A DNA stretch of 13,484 bases from Mucidula mucida (GCA_015501055.1 JADNYV010000887.1:1-13484); one strand, 5' to 3'. Positions 1 through 9,448 are shown, counted from the stretch's first letter. Notes: generated by a model from the sequence alone, not told the origin. Program-made: numbers and translations.

Positions 1-275
1 TCATTAGAGATATGCTGAATAGTGGGGTCGTAATGCCGCCACCAGCTGATGATGACGACCGCGCACCTAGAGCCGTGGTTGATTGTATAGAATAGACTAC
101 ATAATAGTTTATAGTAAGTGATACACGTCCTCGCACGAAGACTTTCTTCTAATCATGTCGTGACCTTCGTGAACGCGATAACCATCCTGCACGGTGATCC
201 CATGAACACCATACGCGCGACGCATTATATCTTTTAAGCTGAGTCTAAACAGTTTGCGTCAAGCTTATCGCGATA

Positions 276-3010
276 TTAGCTGAAACCCTTCAACGTACTT
301 ATTGGTTTTGGGAGACTTGCATTCAAGATTTGCCTGGCCTCTTCGAGGTTCACCCTTACCTTCTCCCCCATAAACCTCGTTCGTAGAGGTTTTGCTAGAT
401 GTATAGACTGATCCGGACAATGGACAGACATGCCTCGAACCAAGTCAACCGGAAACTCGGTGGTTTCGCAGTTAGGACTCGCATTCCAAGCTACGATAGC
501 TTCCATGATACCTCGGCATCGCTCCCAAGACGGATGAGTCGGATTGAGTTCAATTAACGACTGCAGCGATTCCAGATCCTCAGAGAGGACACACATTGCG
601 ATAGCGAGGTTGTCGGGCTCGTGGAGATGGTCGATATACTCTTGTCGACATGAAGCCATTGAAGCTGATACGAGACCAGAGATGTAAGCGCTGAGTGTAC
701 ACCACCTGGGCCATAGCCAATCGTGAGGCCATCTTATCACCCACAATGGACCAAAGGTTTTCATCCATTTGTCATCAACGAAAAGACGATACGCTTCCTG
801 ACAGTTGTACGGGCCTTGAAGCAAACGCGGCATGAGGGCACAGGTGAGGTTCAGAATGGCAGGGAAGAGAGTATAGTCCAGACAGTGTTGGTTGCACAGT
901 GGGTCAAGACTGTACGTGAACCGAGAGAGAGAGACGTGCATAATTCGAGAAATCAATGGGAAGCAAGATGGCACTTGCAGGCTGTCCATGTTGTTGATGA
1001 TCGGGAGTATGAGGTGAGGAACGTGCATTTGTCCTGATATTTCAAGAACGCGGAAAGGGTAAACTCATCGTCGGAAACTGGGGAACTGCTGAGCGTAATG
1101 GCTCTTTCCAGGACCTGCGCGAATCCTTCCGGAGCACGTGCTATCAAGTACCGTTTCGAGGAGTATCCACTGCCACCGTACTTCGTCGGAGGAAGACGGG
1201 CGTGTCAGTGAACGTTCTTCCGCAGTGTCTTTGCCAATATGATGCACGGCAAATCTCGCAGCGGCAAGCAGGACACGCTGGTTCTTTGGTAAAAATGGGT
1301 CTACATCGAAGGGGGATAGGGAGGGCATCTCTAAAAGATAGTCCCAGAGGGCTGGATGAGGGCATGCTTGCAGTACTAAGGGCTGAGACTCTTCAAAAGG
1401 GAAAGGGAGGTTGATAGGTAACGATAACCCGAGCATGCATCCCAGCCGACACTTTTGGATTGCATAAACGAAAAGCGCCGGCAGATGCAGCAGATGCGAC
1501 GAGCTCCTTCCAAACTAGAGGATGAACAGGCGTTTCGTGGTGCGTGATGAATAAATCTCTCAGCTCGAAAGCATTTGGCATATCCAGAGTCATCGGTGAG
1601 ATCGCTCGAACTAAGTCAAAGCGAGCATCGCCTGTATTCGGGATTTCGCATATGGGACTTGGACATGGCATCGGAAGGAATAAGCGGGAGCGAAGAATTT
1701 GCTCAACTGCAGACTCTAAGCCAAAAAGAGGACTGTAGTTATAGAATGTCCTGATACCAGGATCTCTGCTGGTTAATCTTGTGATCATTCTGAAGCCCAC
1801 GTCATATGCAGACTGTGTATGATGCCAGGTAGAGACCGCATATTGCTGCGCTGAAGTCGGGAGGCCGCCCATGGCCATTACAACGATCTCTTCCACGACG
1901 GGATTTGATGACACTGCAAAAAGCCAGTCCAAAGCATCTACTGAGACTATGTTGTTGGCGTCTTGAACAGAAGCTTTCTCCAATGCCATCAGCGATTTAA
2001 AATGATGTTCAGTCCCTCGCATAGTAGGACCTTGGGCAACCACAAACTGTGCCTTGACTGCCCGCTGTATAGAATGCCAGAGCAACATCACAGCCTGGTG
2101 GGCATAATTGAGGAAGTCGCTCAGCGGAGTTTGATACGGACATTGAGGGAAGAGAATTGGTAGCAGGTTACTGATAAGGTATAATGTGCAGAGGAGGACC
2201 GTTAGGACGTCAACAGCCCATGCTAGCGGCGCAGACAAAGGGATGAAGAACAGGATGAGGCCGGAGAGAAACAGCGCGAGGGAAAGATGCATGATGATTG
2301 GCAGCATACTCATAATGACGCGAACACGCCAACGCTCAAAGCCTGTAAATCTGAAGTGGTGGAGCCACTGTTTGACGAGAACGGCTGCAAGTGCGACGGC
2401 AAGGCTCGCGGTAAGGCTGACGACCCATAAACCGTTGACCCAGACTTTCATTCCAGCAGCCACAAACGGCGCGATGGGGTCTATGGAAGGGCGAGTAATA
2501 TTGGTAACAGAAGCGCCGTCAGCCATAGCAAGCTGGATGAATACGATATCGTGGAGAAGGACGGCAGTCATCTGTCCGTAATCTGCCTGCAAGCTTTGGG
2601 AGACTTGTACAAGGAATGATGTGACAACAGCAGAAAAAAGACCGGCCTATGAATTAGATCAGACAGGGATCGTTTGGAATATCGCGACTTACGAATACAA
2701 GCATAACATCCAGACCGTCGCGAAATTGTCCAATCATGTCGGCATCGAACGCCGCCGCTTCCTCTACGTATGTACGCCAAACCCTGGCATTTGGTGCAGT
2801 CTCTTTGCAGTACTCATCTTCTAGGAAACGCTGGTCATAGTCGTTGTTAAAGACATTACCATGGCGTAGGGGATCCTGTCTGATCCCAAAGAAATGCTTC
2901 TGAGGGTGCTCTGTAGCTATACGGGCATGAGGCGCCATCTGAGGAGGTGATTCTGGGCCTGCAGCACCCTCCGCAGGATCACCACTACCGCTTGCTGTAG
3001 TAGAGGACAT
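276..3010 (-). CDS. DUF6535-domain multi-pass membrane protein, reading frame interrupted
   Basis: Exon 1 is 3010-2693 (106 residues, ending at DVMLVF) and is followed by a 46-nt intron (2692-2647, donor GTAAGT, acceptor CATAG). The next exon opens with AGLFSAVVTSF and stays open to a TGA at 1393-1395. The N-terminal domain matches the DUF6535 pattern of Agaricomycetes: hydrophobic segments near residues 105-123, 175-198, 224-242 and 248-271, a KQWL motif, a GFERWRVR-like loop, and the hallmark CPYQTPLS right after the last segment. Family-like sequence continues beyond the stop to 276 but changes frame near 1395, 1155 and 1029. With those repaired the protein would be about 895 residues, which I believe is a usual size for the family. 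The alternatives are weak introns at these points (for example donor GTTATC with acceptor TCTCAG, 46 nt) or a pseudogene. The molecular function of the family is unknown. Start chosen: first ATG of the open exon, just ahead of a Pro/Gly/Ala-rich stretch. Confidence 0.82.
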
Positions 3011-3571
3011 GGAGGTAGATTAAGAGTGTCAAAGCGCGTCAAAGCTGTGCGGCTGGCGCTTAAAGTGGCCTGTAGTAAAGAGCGCTCGTCGTTCAGTATT
3101 TCCGGCCGAAGAGTTTCACGTCAACAGGGACCATTCTCACATGAGACGCCATAGGCATAGGCGCCATTCGAGTCTACAGTAAGTGAGTAAGTGGTTTTTT
3201 TGCAAGTCGCGTTCGGTCGCGTCCGCTTGCGGAGTCTGAATGCTAACCGCATTGACTGCAACCCAGCTGCAACCACGACAGTCTGATTCCATTTGCGACC
3301 CATGGCAACAGGGCTGGACTGAGCCTACTCAGGTTTATTTTTTGCTTCCATCTTTCATTTGTTGAAGAGCCCGCTGTCCTCCTCGACCTTGACGCCAACA
3401 ATTTAACCGGAATAAAACTGTAACGTTACTCTCTTGGAAGGCTAGAAACACTGACTGCCGATATTTGACCGAGATTGCCTGTACGGGACGACGGGGACCA
3501 ACACTGCATATGGCGAAGTTCTGCTTCTCAGTCTTTCCGGTCGAACGGCCCAAAATGGACTTCGTTTATCC
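3011..3571. other. Gene-free upstream region of the DUF6535 gene
   Basis: No convincing coding signal. The short open frames here show no family motifs and no sensible splice pattern. The stretch presumably holds the minus-strand promoter of the DUF6535 gene. A ten-base near-tandem repeat (GTCGCGTTCG then GTCGCGTCCG, about 3206-3225), flanked by inverted GCAAG/CTTGC, is the only local structure I noticed. Confidence 0.5.
3564..3571. repeat. Target-site duplication, left copy
   Basis: GTTTATCC directly abuts the left end of the MITE and is repeated exactly at 4050-4057. One position of the hAT duplication preference (T at position 2) is met; A at position 7 is not. Confidence 0.85.
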
Positions 3572-3628
3572 CAAGAGGACCACGATAGAGCAATGAGCGA
3601 CACATCAATGCTCGCGTGGTTCTCGCGT
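3572..3628 (+). repeat. Left terminal inverted repeat of the MITE
   Basis: 57 bp, identical without mismatch to the reverse complement of 3993-4049. An inner continuation (3647-3664) pairs with 3973-3990 with one mismatch, after an 18-nt unpaired insertion on this side. Confidence 0.9.
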
Positions 3629-3992
3629 GAGTACCGCGTGTCGCGCAGGGAAGTCAGCCGGCATTTGCGGCATCCAGCGGTGGCGAAGCCGGTCGTCTGT
3701 GGCCAGCGCATATTGCTCTCATCATTCTTGACGGTGAAGGTAGACATTGAGTACATCTCTCTCTGGGTGACTGTGGTACTTAAGCGTGTTCTTGGTCCCG
3801 GTTACGGTGAGGATATCCACGGAGGTGACTAGAGTCGTTGTGTTCTGTCACTCATCACACAAAAAATATACTCATAAGGGTGCTCCTTTTGTTCACGATG
3901 AATAGCTCTGTGTGTTCTTCTATTACTAGACATACGCATTGAATGTTATATGCTCAATGTCCGGCACTCAGCATGCCGACTGACTTCCCTTT

Positions 3993-4049
3993 ACGCGAGA
4001 ACCACGCGAGCATTGATGTGTCGCTCATTGCTCTATCGTGGTCCTCTTG
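3993..4049 (-). repeat. Right terminal inverted repeat of the MITE
   Basis: 57 bp perfect reverse complement of 3572-3628. On the inner side only two bases (3991-3992) separate it from the inner arm 3973-3990, against 18 on the left. Confidence 0.9.
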
Positions 4050-4057
4050 GTTTATCC
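4050..4057. repeat. Target-site duplication, right copy
   Basis: GTTTATCC directly abuts the right end of the MITE and is identical to 3564-3571. Confidence 0.85.
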
Positions 4058-4141
4058 GCCAAACGTAGTGCAAAGCATAGGTCGTATTCGTAAGTGAAGC
4101 ATCTATCTAAACAGTACATCTAAATCCTTAACGTTCATCTA

Positions 4142-5335
4142 CTACCAAGGAAATTTCTCCTCCTTATCAATCTTTAAAATCCCGTTCTTCTGGCACGGCG
4201 CAAATAGCTGTCGCAACCACTCTATGTTGTCCTCAATATCCCACGGAGTGTATGCCTTTGTTCCACGCCATTCTGCTGGGCTCCCCACGAAGGACAATGT
4301 CACCTTCCTGAGCGTCCTGGTCATCATAGCCGCGAGGGTTTGTGCGACCTCTATCCACGCGTCGTCCAATCCCTGCCCTACCCGCATGATGTTCGAAACG
4401 TTGAAGACAATGGTCGCATCTTCTAGAGTGCACTCTCTTAGATTAGGCGTAAAGATGTCTCTAATCCACGCAAGTGTCGCGCGCGTCAGTCGCTCATCCG
4501 GCTTGGTCCAGAAGGCGTGAAAATACACCTGAATGGTGAATTTCCTGATAGCCCACCCGTGGATACGGGGAATGGCCGGTAGCTTGTCCAATTCGGAGAG
4601 TCCGCGCGCGTGCGGTAGCGTCAGCTCCTCGAGCGCTGGCCAGTGGTCTGTTAGGACAAAATTTGGCGCCGCACTTTGTAATGCGAACCAAGGGTACGAC
4701 AGTGCCTTCAGCTTGCTGGGCGACGGCGTCATCAACAGAAGACTAAGAAGATCTACTTCCTCTGTCCAATAATCCCGGCGCACTTCGAGCGATGTCAAAT
4801 TGGGCAAAATGGGCTTCGGTGCAAGTTGAAAGGGGCCTGAATGTCTGGGATTCCCTATGAAGAGCTTCCGGAGCTCGAGGAAGCAAGACAGGAATGCGAT
4901 CAGCGACTCCGCCGTGAAATACACCTCGTTGAGCTTGAGGCTAGTGACGTGGCGCAACATAGTGAGCGGGGTAGACTTGGCAATGTCAATTTGGAATATG
5001 CTCAGCTCGGTTAGAGTTGTGAAGCTTGGGAGAACTTGGAGCAAAATGGGCTCCTTGAGCAACCATTCGCTGGAGTGGAGGAAACCGGGTTGAATGACAA
5101 GCTTGCGCACCAAGGCCGGTGCCGCCGGGGAAACCTTTGCGAGTGCGGAGAATTTGGAGCAGGTGTTGTATTTGCCCTCAGGCGCGGTGAAGGTGACTTC
5201 GTGGAATATTTGGGGCCGGATGCGACGAGCGCAAGAACGGGAAACAAGAGAGCAAGAACTAATGTGTCTGCGGTCTCCTTCTGCCACGACTTGGTCGATG
5301 ATGAGATCCACAAGTTCGACGGGAAGATATGGCAT
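4142..5335 (-). CDS. F-box-like domain protein, single exon, 397 aa
   Basis: An uninterrupted frame. The ATG at 5335 is the first true ATG of the frame; the 16 open codons upstream have none and reach back only to a TTG. The protein opens MPYLPVELVDLIIDQV, followed by ISSCSLVSRSCARRIRP and IFHEVTF, which is the F-box-like pattern of Agaricomycete proteins (L-P-x-E-L, two short helices, a C-S-L-V-S-R-x-[CW] core). The rest alternates leucine-rich stretches such as LTELSIFQID, VTSLKLNEVYF and LTSLEVRRDYW, which suggests degenerate leucine-rich repeats as a substrate-binding part. Family members are assumed to link targets to an SCF ubiquitin ligase through Skp1, but many have no tested role. 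No intron, stop or frameshift is needed, and no target can be predicted. The 3' end lies 92 bp from the MITE. Confidence 0.78.
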   Translation of the reverse strand: MPYLPVELVDLIIDQVVAEGDRRHISSCSLVSRSCARRIRPQIFHEVTFTAPEGKYNTCSKFSALAKVSPAAPALVRKLVIQPGFLHSSEWLLKEPILLQVLPSFTTLTELSIFQIDIAKSTPLTMLRHVTSLKLNEVYFTAESLIAFLSCFLELRKLFIGNPRHSGPFQLAPKPILPNLTSLEVRRDYWTEEVDLLSLLLMTPSPSKLKALSYPWFALQSAAPNFVLTDHWPALEELTLPHARGLSELDKLPAIPRIHGWAIRKFTIQVYFHAFWTKPDERLTRATLAWIRDIFTPNLRECTLEDATIVFNVSNIMRVGQGLDDAWIEVAQTLAAMMTRTLRKVTLSFVGSPAEWRGTKAYTPWDIEDNIEWLRQLFAPCQKNGILKIDKEEKFPW

Positions 5336-5403
5336 CGTGGCTGAGTGATGGTGGTTGACTGCTGTCCACGACAGGAGCCACAATCCTTAAGTATACAGCT
5401 TTG

Positions 5404-5415
5404 CATCACGTGATG
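5404..5415. promoter_or_regulatory. E-box palindrome upstream of the F-box gene
   Basis: CATCACGTGATG is a perfect 12-bp palindrome with core TCACGTGA, 69-80 bp upstream of the F-box gene ATG. CACGTG is bound by bHLH factors of the Cbf1/Pho4 or SREBP kind. A TGACGT half-site follows directly. Use in vivo is inferred only. Confidence 0.4.
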
Positions 5416-6065
5416 TGACGTTTTGCATGAAGTGTGGCGAGCATAAATTTTGGGTATGTGGACCTACTTCTCGGAACTTTTCATTTTGACCATTGTTCTC
5501 CATTCGTCAAATCTCTACCTCGCATCCGATTTGGCCCCGATTATTGCCCAACCGATACAAATTAGCTGTTTCCAATGAAAATTGGCCACAATTGGACTTT
5601 TGACCTGACCTCCAGCACTGAAAGCACCTTTTGTCGAGACTCTTGATCAGACCTTCCGTCAGATTCTGCAAAATTGTCGGGACTTCCAGAGTGACCTCTG
5701 GCAGCATAATCACGGTTCCTTTTGGCGACAATTTTATACTTCATGGGACATGTCGATTCGCGAGACTTCGAAAATTCAGATCCGTGCTGCTCGCTGTTCG
5801 CGGCGTTGATTCCTGCGTCCGACGCAAAAGCACATAGAAAGATACCCTCATGAACTCGATACAAGTATAACGTTGATTCTGCTTCTACGTGTCTATAATC
5901 TGCTCATCATGACGTGTCATTGCCGGTCTACGGTGAAAATAAGCAACCCAACAAGCGAAGGATTAAGTATGAATAATAAAATTGATCAAACGAATGTCAA
6001 GGCTACTAAGGGGTATGAGTGCGTAGGTACAGTGAGGTCCGACAAGGTCCAATGAGGGGGGCTGC
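5416..6065. other. Gene-free region between the F-box gene and ROT1
   Basis: No coding region supported. Minus-strand open frames around 5507-5864 lack recognisable motifs and overlap each other in different frames. Within it, 5572-5595 carries three CCAAT cores (one forward, two as ATTGG). The stretch should hold the distal F-box promoter and the 3' untranslated part of ROT1. Confidence 0.5.
5572..5595. promoter_or_regulatory. Cluster of three CCAAT boxes
   Basis: CCAAT at 5572-5576 and ATTGG at 5581-5585 and 5591-5595, the last two 10 bp apart. They are about 240-260 bp upstream of the F-box ATG. CCAAT cores are targets of the fungal Hap/CCAAT-binding complex. A functional link is inference. 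Confidence 0.3.
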
Positions 6066-6935
6066 TTATAGCGAAAGTAGACCGACGACAAATGCCCCTC
6101 CAGCAAGGAGTAGACTGGAGGAATGAGACATTGTTGAAGCGTCGTTGCGCTTCTCCTCGAACGAGCGCTTCCTGGACGATGTGAGATCCTCGACAGTAGA
6201 AACATTCCTGAGCTTCTGGGTAGGAAGCATTTCAGGAGTGGTGGAAATCTGGTAGAAGGGTGCGTAGTATGTCAAGTCATACTTTTGCAACTTGAGGGTA
6301 AAGCCCTTATCGGTGTCCTGGCCGATGGTCCACCAGGGAATGTAGATGGTGACGTTGGTGTTTTCAATGAAGTTGGAGACGGCGGCACAAGCGTCTTGGA
6401 CCTGCTGGTAGCCGTCACCGTTGGGGGTCAGAACAAGAGAGCCGTTGGTCTCTTCGGTGAACGTGCCGTGCATCCAGAGCATGTATCCCGTGATACAACT
6501 CGGGTCGGAAGCTGTAGAAGCAAAGTAAGAAACCGGGAGACGCCACCGACGTCATACGCACCATTGGAGACGAAGGAATACTGCGCGACTTCGAACCAAT
6601 GGTCCTCAGAGCTATGAATAGTCAGAGAAACGTCGAAAAAGCCCGTTGAAGAGCTCACAAAGAGAAAGACACGCCCGTGGTGGCTGGGTATGTGAAAGAG
6701 ACCTCGCTAGGCTGGGCAAAGTTCTACAATTCAATAGATAAGACCTTGTGATTTCCAAGTCGGGCAGCGCACTCACTGAACCTGTTACGACATTTCCAGA
6801 GCCCGTCGACCACGTCCCATAAAGGCTGGTGATGTTGTGGAGGGTGTCATAGACGATAGCATCACCAGTGTTCTGGGATAGAGCAACTGGCAGTGCAGCC
6901 AGTGCGAGGGCGAGGGTCGTCAATGAGGATATCAT
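6066..6935 (-). CDS. ROT1: ROT1 ER chaperone, four exons, 239 aa
   Basis: Exons: 6935-6777, 6723-6659, 6611-6562, 6511-6066. Introns are 53, 47 and 50 nt, with donors GTGAGT, GTGAGC, GTGCGT and acceptors TTGTAG, CATAG, CTACAG. The spliced protein has a signal peptide (residues 1-20) and then the ROT1 signature: GTWSTGSG, FAQPSEVSFTYPATTGVSFSF, SDPSCITG, W-x-H-G-T, NGSLVLTP, QQVQDACA and PEMLPTQKLRN. Predicted N-glycosylation sites include N34 (NIT). The last ~18 residues are hydrophobic and would anchor the protein in the membrane. In yeast Rot1 is an essential ER membrane protein that acts as a chaperone and supports beta-1,6-glucan synthesis and N-glycosylation; the same role is inferred here. 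The length is near the yeast protein (about 256 aa). It is intact, and divergent from the UNC93-like gene. Confidence 0.94.
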
Positions 6936-7392
6936 GGATGCTGGTGGGTATGGGAAAGCTTTTGGTTGAAATACAGTGGCGGTGAGGGAGACGGCGGCGG
7001 TGGGGAGAGACAGCGAACTCGAGGACGACGGTCAGGAGAAAGAAACAAGATGACAACAGTTACCCGGCCGCCATGTGGCACAGCCGGCTGCGCTCGATCG
7101 GCTACGAACAACATAACTAGGCAGTTCAACTGCAGCTGCCATGACACGCGAATATGACCGCTGGCTGTACTCTGTATGTCTGGTTTTCATGTAGAGGATC
7201 GCTCCTTACCTGTGCACTGCTGTGCACCCGGAGTACACGTCGTAATGGGTCCATGTTCAACCGCTCTACATGCTCGATCCCGGTCGAACTTGCACTCGTT
7301 TAGCATACGATGGCGCAATACCTGCAATTTTCATATGATGAAAACTTTGCAGTCCTCAAAGATTATCCTGGTTCTCTTTCCTCTCTCCCAGC
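6936..7392. promoter_or_regulatory. Divergent promoter between ROT1 and the UNC93-like gene
   Basis: 457 bp between two start codons pointing apart. The ROT1 side (about 6975-7050) is strongly G/A-rich on the plus strand, so CT-rich on the ROT1 sense strand, as is common in fungal core promoters. The UNC93 side has two copies of TGTGCAC at 7211-7217 and 7221-7227, exactly one helical turn apart. A CT-rich run (CTCTTTCCTCTCTCCCAGC) precedes the UNC93 ATG. No clear TATA box was seen for either gene. Confidence 0.5.
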
Positions 7393-9378
7393 ATGGCCAC
7401 CACTGTAACGACGATGCCCGTAACGACAGGCCCATTCTTTCGTAGTGTGCAGTTTGCCGTGAGTTTAATCCATTTTATCTTTGTATCGTTCTGATGCGGC
7501 TCTGATAGGTTCTAATAGCGGGATTGGTCACTTTTACCGCTCCTGGGATGTTCGATGCGTACGTGCTCAATCAAGCTCTATGTTCTACGCGTTTCCTAAT
7601 GTTTTATTGGCAGTATGGGTAACGTAAGTAAAGCCCTCTCGACTGGACGGACGCGACATGACCTTGCCTTCATTTACAGCTGGGAGCTGGAGGTGCCGCT
7701 GAGCCTTATGCCGTTTCCGCCGCCAACGCGCTGGTATATGGATTGATGGTCGTTTTCTGCATATCGGCCGGTGGTTTTATCAACAGGATCGGTTTAAGAT
7801 GGACAATGGTTCTTGGAACGATTGGATATCCTCTATATGGCGCTGGCTTGTGCGTAACTGTTTCCTCTCGCAGCACTCCTTCTGAGTTCGCTTCGTACGC
7901 AGATACACAAACAGCTACTCGTCTCTCTCGTGGTTTATGCTTTTTGGTACGTTCCATCATTCTGTTTGAGAGCCTCCTCTAAACCTCGCGCTCATACCAG
8001 GTAGCGTGTTCTGTGGAATCTCGTAAGTTTGTTTCTATCGGTAGGACCTCGATTCTAATGTGGCGGTAGCGCTGGCTTCTTCTGGGCGGCAGAAGCCACC
8101 ATCTAGTACGTCCTCGTAACTTCTATGCATAAAACAGATGCTGATATCCCGCTCTAGCATCGGATACCCCGCCGCAGGTGACAAAGCAAAAGTAAGCAAT
8201 CGTCGTAACTGGCTTCTTGAGCATTCGTGAATCCTTGACCTGTAGTTCCTCGCCCAATGGGCATTCTGGAAAAATATCGCACCTGCTATTGGAGGTGCAG
8301 TCAACCTGGCAGTAAATGTTAATCGCTCAACTTCGGGCGTAATCAGTCGCGGTACGTGCTACATACTGATGTTTCCTGTACGACTTTGCTTATAAGTCTG
8401 TCATGTAGCCACCTACATCGTCTTCATTGTCATCATGTGCTTGGGACTGCCGATATCATGTTCGTCCTTTCCGTATTCACGTTTTCAATCACCTCTGAAC
8501 ATGGTATAGTATTACTCCCTCACCCGAGACGGTCTGGAGATCAGACGGTACCACCATCTCGTTGAAAAGAGGCACCAGTCTTTTCGGAGAGATTTTCAAA
8601 GTCTTGAAGTTACTGCGGGAAAAGCGTGCAAGTAATTTCCCCTACAATCCACGATCCCTGACCAATGCCCCTTCTAGATTATTCTCCTGCTTCCCGCATT
8701 CCTATTTTCATACTTCTACCTCCCATACCAGTCGAATTTTCTCAGCCTCTACTTCACCGTCCGAGCACGGGCCTTCTCCAGTCTTCTCAGTCCGTTCGCG
8801 GGAATCGTCAGCAGCTACACAATGGGGTACTATCTCGACAGCCGTCGCTCTCCCGCCCACATTCGGGGAAGCATCGTTCTCGTAAGTGTAACCCTCCCGC
8901 TCTGCAAGAACCTCATTTAATCTCCATACAGGCTATCATCCTTCTTTTCCAGATCGGAATATGGACGTGGACATCGGTGTTGCAGAATATATTTATCAAG
9001 GACCCGCCCACGCTGGACTGGACGAGCTCCGGTTTCGGACGTGCTTACGCGCTGGTGTTCTTCTACTCCTTCGTCGGACAGGCCACGCAGAATTACATGT
9101 ACTGGGTCATCTCGCATTTCACTTCGTCGATGGACGGACTGTCGCGATACGCGGGGTTGTTTAGGTCTATTGAGGCGTTGGGTCAGACTATTGCGTGGGC
9201 GATCGCATCGCAAGACTATATAAGCAAGTGGGTGCTGATTGGGCTGAACTTTGGAGGCTTGACATTTGCGCTGTCGTTGGCCTTTCTTGTGGTAACAAAG
9301 TTGGAGGACGCGAAGGAGGAGCATCAGGATACGGATCCGCGGTCGGAGACTTCGTCTGTCAAAAAGTCGCCGATTTGA
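7393..9378 (+). CDS. UNC93-like major facilitator family membrane protein, 13 exons, ~453 aa
   Basis: Exons: 7393-7458, 7509-7558, 7614-7623, 7680-7849, 7903-7946, 8001-8022, 8070-8105, 8158-8191, 8246-8351, 8409-8459 (or 8463), 8510-8627, 8678-8881, 8932-9378. The spliced protein shows the UNC93/DUF895 fold: FRSVQFAVLIAGLVTF, APGMFDAMGNLGAGG, GISAGFFWAAEATI, GYP, FWKNIAPAIGGAVNL, VWRSDGT, then YFTVRARA (about residues 262-269), GYYLDSRR, and final helices with QNYMYWVI and SRYAGLFRSIEALGQ. About 10-12 membrane segments are expected. The substrate of fungal members is unknown; animal UNC93 proteins regulate channels or traffic receptors. The intron at 8628-8677 has a GC donor. The exon 10/11 junction is uncertain: the good donor GTTCGT at 8460 (50-nt intron) leaves the frame one base short at CCC 8523-8525, while a poor donor at 8464 keeps it. 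The ATG chosen is the first in exon 1. Confidence 0.92.
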
Positions 9379-9418
9379 TGGTAACGTTCTGCAGGAGGAG
9401 AGAATCCTGTAAAAGTAT

Positions 9419-9448
9419 ACATAAACCCTACATAGTATGGGTTTATGT
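9419..9448. other. Perfect 10-bp stem-loop in the 3' flank of the UNC93-like gene
   Basis: ACATAAACCC (9419-9428) and GGGTTTATGT (9439-9448) pair fully around a 10-nt loop, 41 bp past the stop codon. It could be an RNA hairpin in the 3' untranslated region or a protein-binding palindrome. No known family is recognised. Confidence 0.55.

Larger units (their letters stand above)
3572..4049. mobile_element. Non-autonomous DNA transposon (MITE), hAT-like, 478 bp
   Basis: The element starts CAAGAGGACC and ends with its reverse complement. The two 57-bp ends (3572-3628 and 3993-4049) are perfect inverted repeats. Immediately outside lie identical 8-bp direct repeats GTTTATCC (3564-3571 and 4050-4057), which are a target-site duplication. 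Eight-base duplications with CA-starting ends fit the hAT superfamily; P and Merlin elements also make 8-bp or nearly 8-bp duplications. No transposase frame fits inside, so the element must have been moved in trans. The perfect ends and intact duplication suggest a fairly recent insertion between the DUF6535 and F-box genes. Confidence 0.88.

Noticed and set aside
3593..3832. Plus-strand open frame inside the MITE as a possible transposase remnant
   Set aside because: It begins within the terminal repeat and shows no hAT transposase or BED zinc-finger features; length only 79 codons.
5507..5864. Two overlapping minus-strand frames between the F-box gene and ROT1
   Set aside because: Different frames over the same bases, no motif, and no donor/acceptor pair joining them convincingly.
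7121..7133. GCAGTTCAACTGC palindrome as an operator
   Set aside because: Short, with an odd centre and no known fungal factor matching it. Palindromes of this size are expected by chance.
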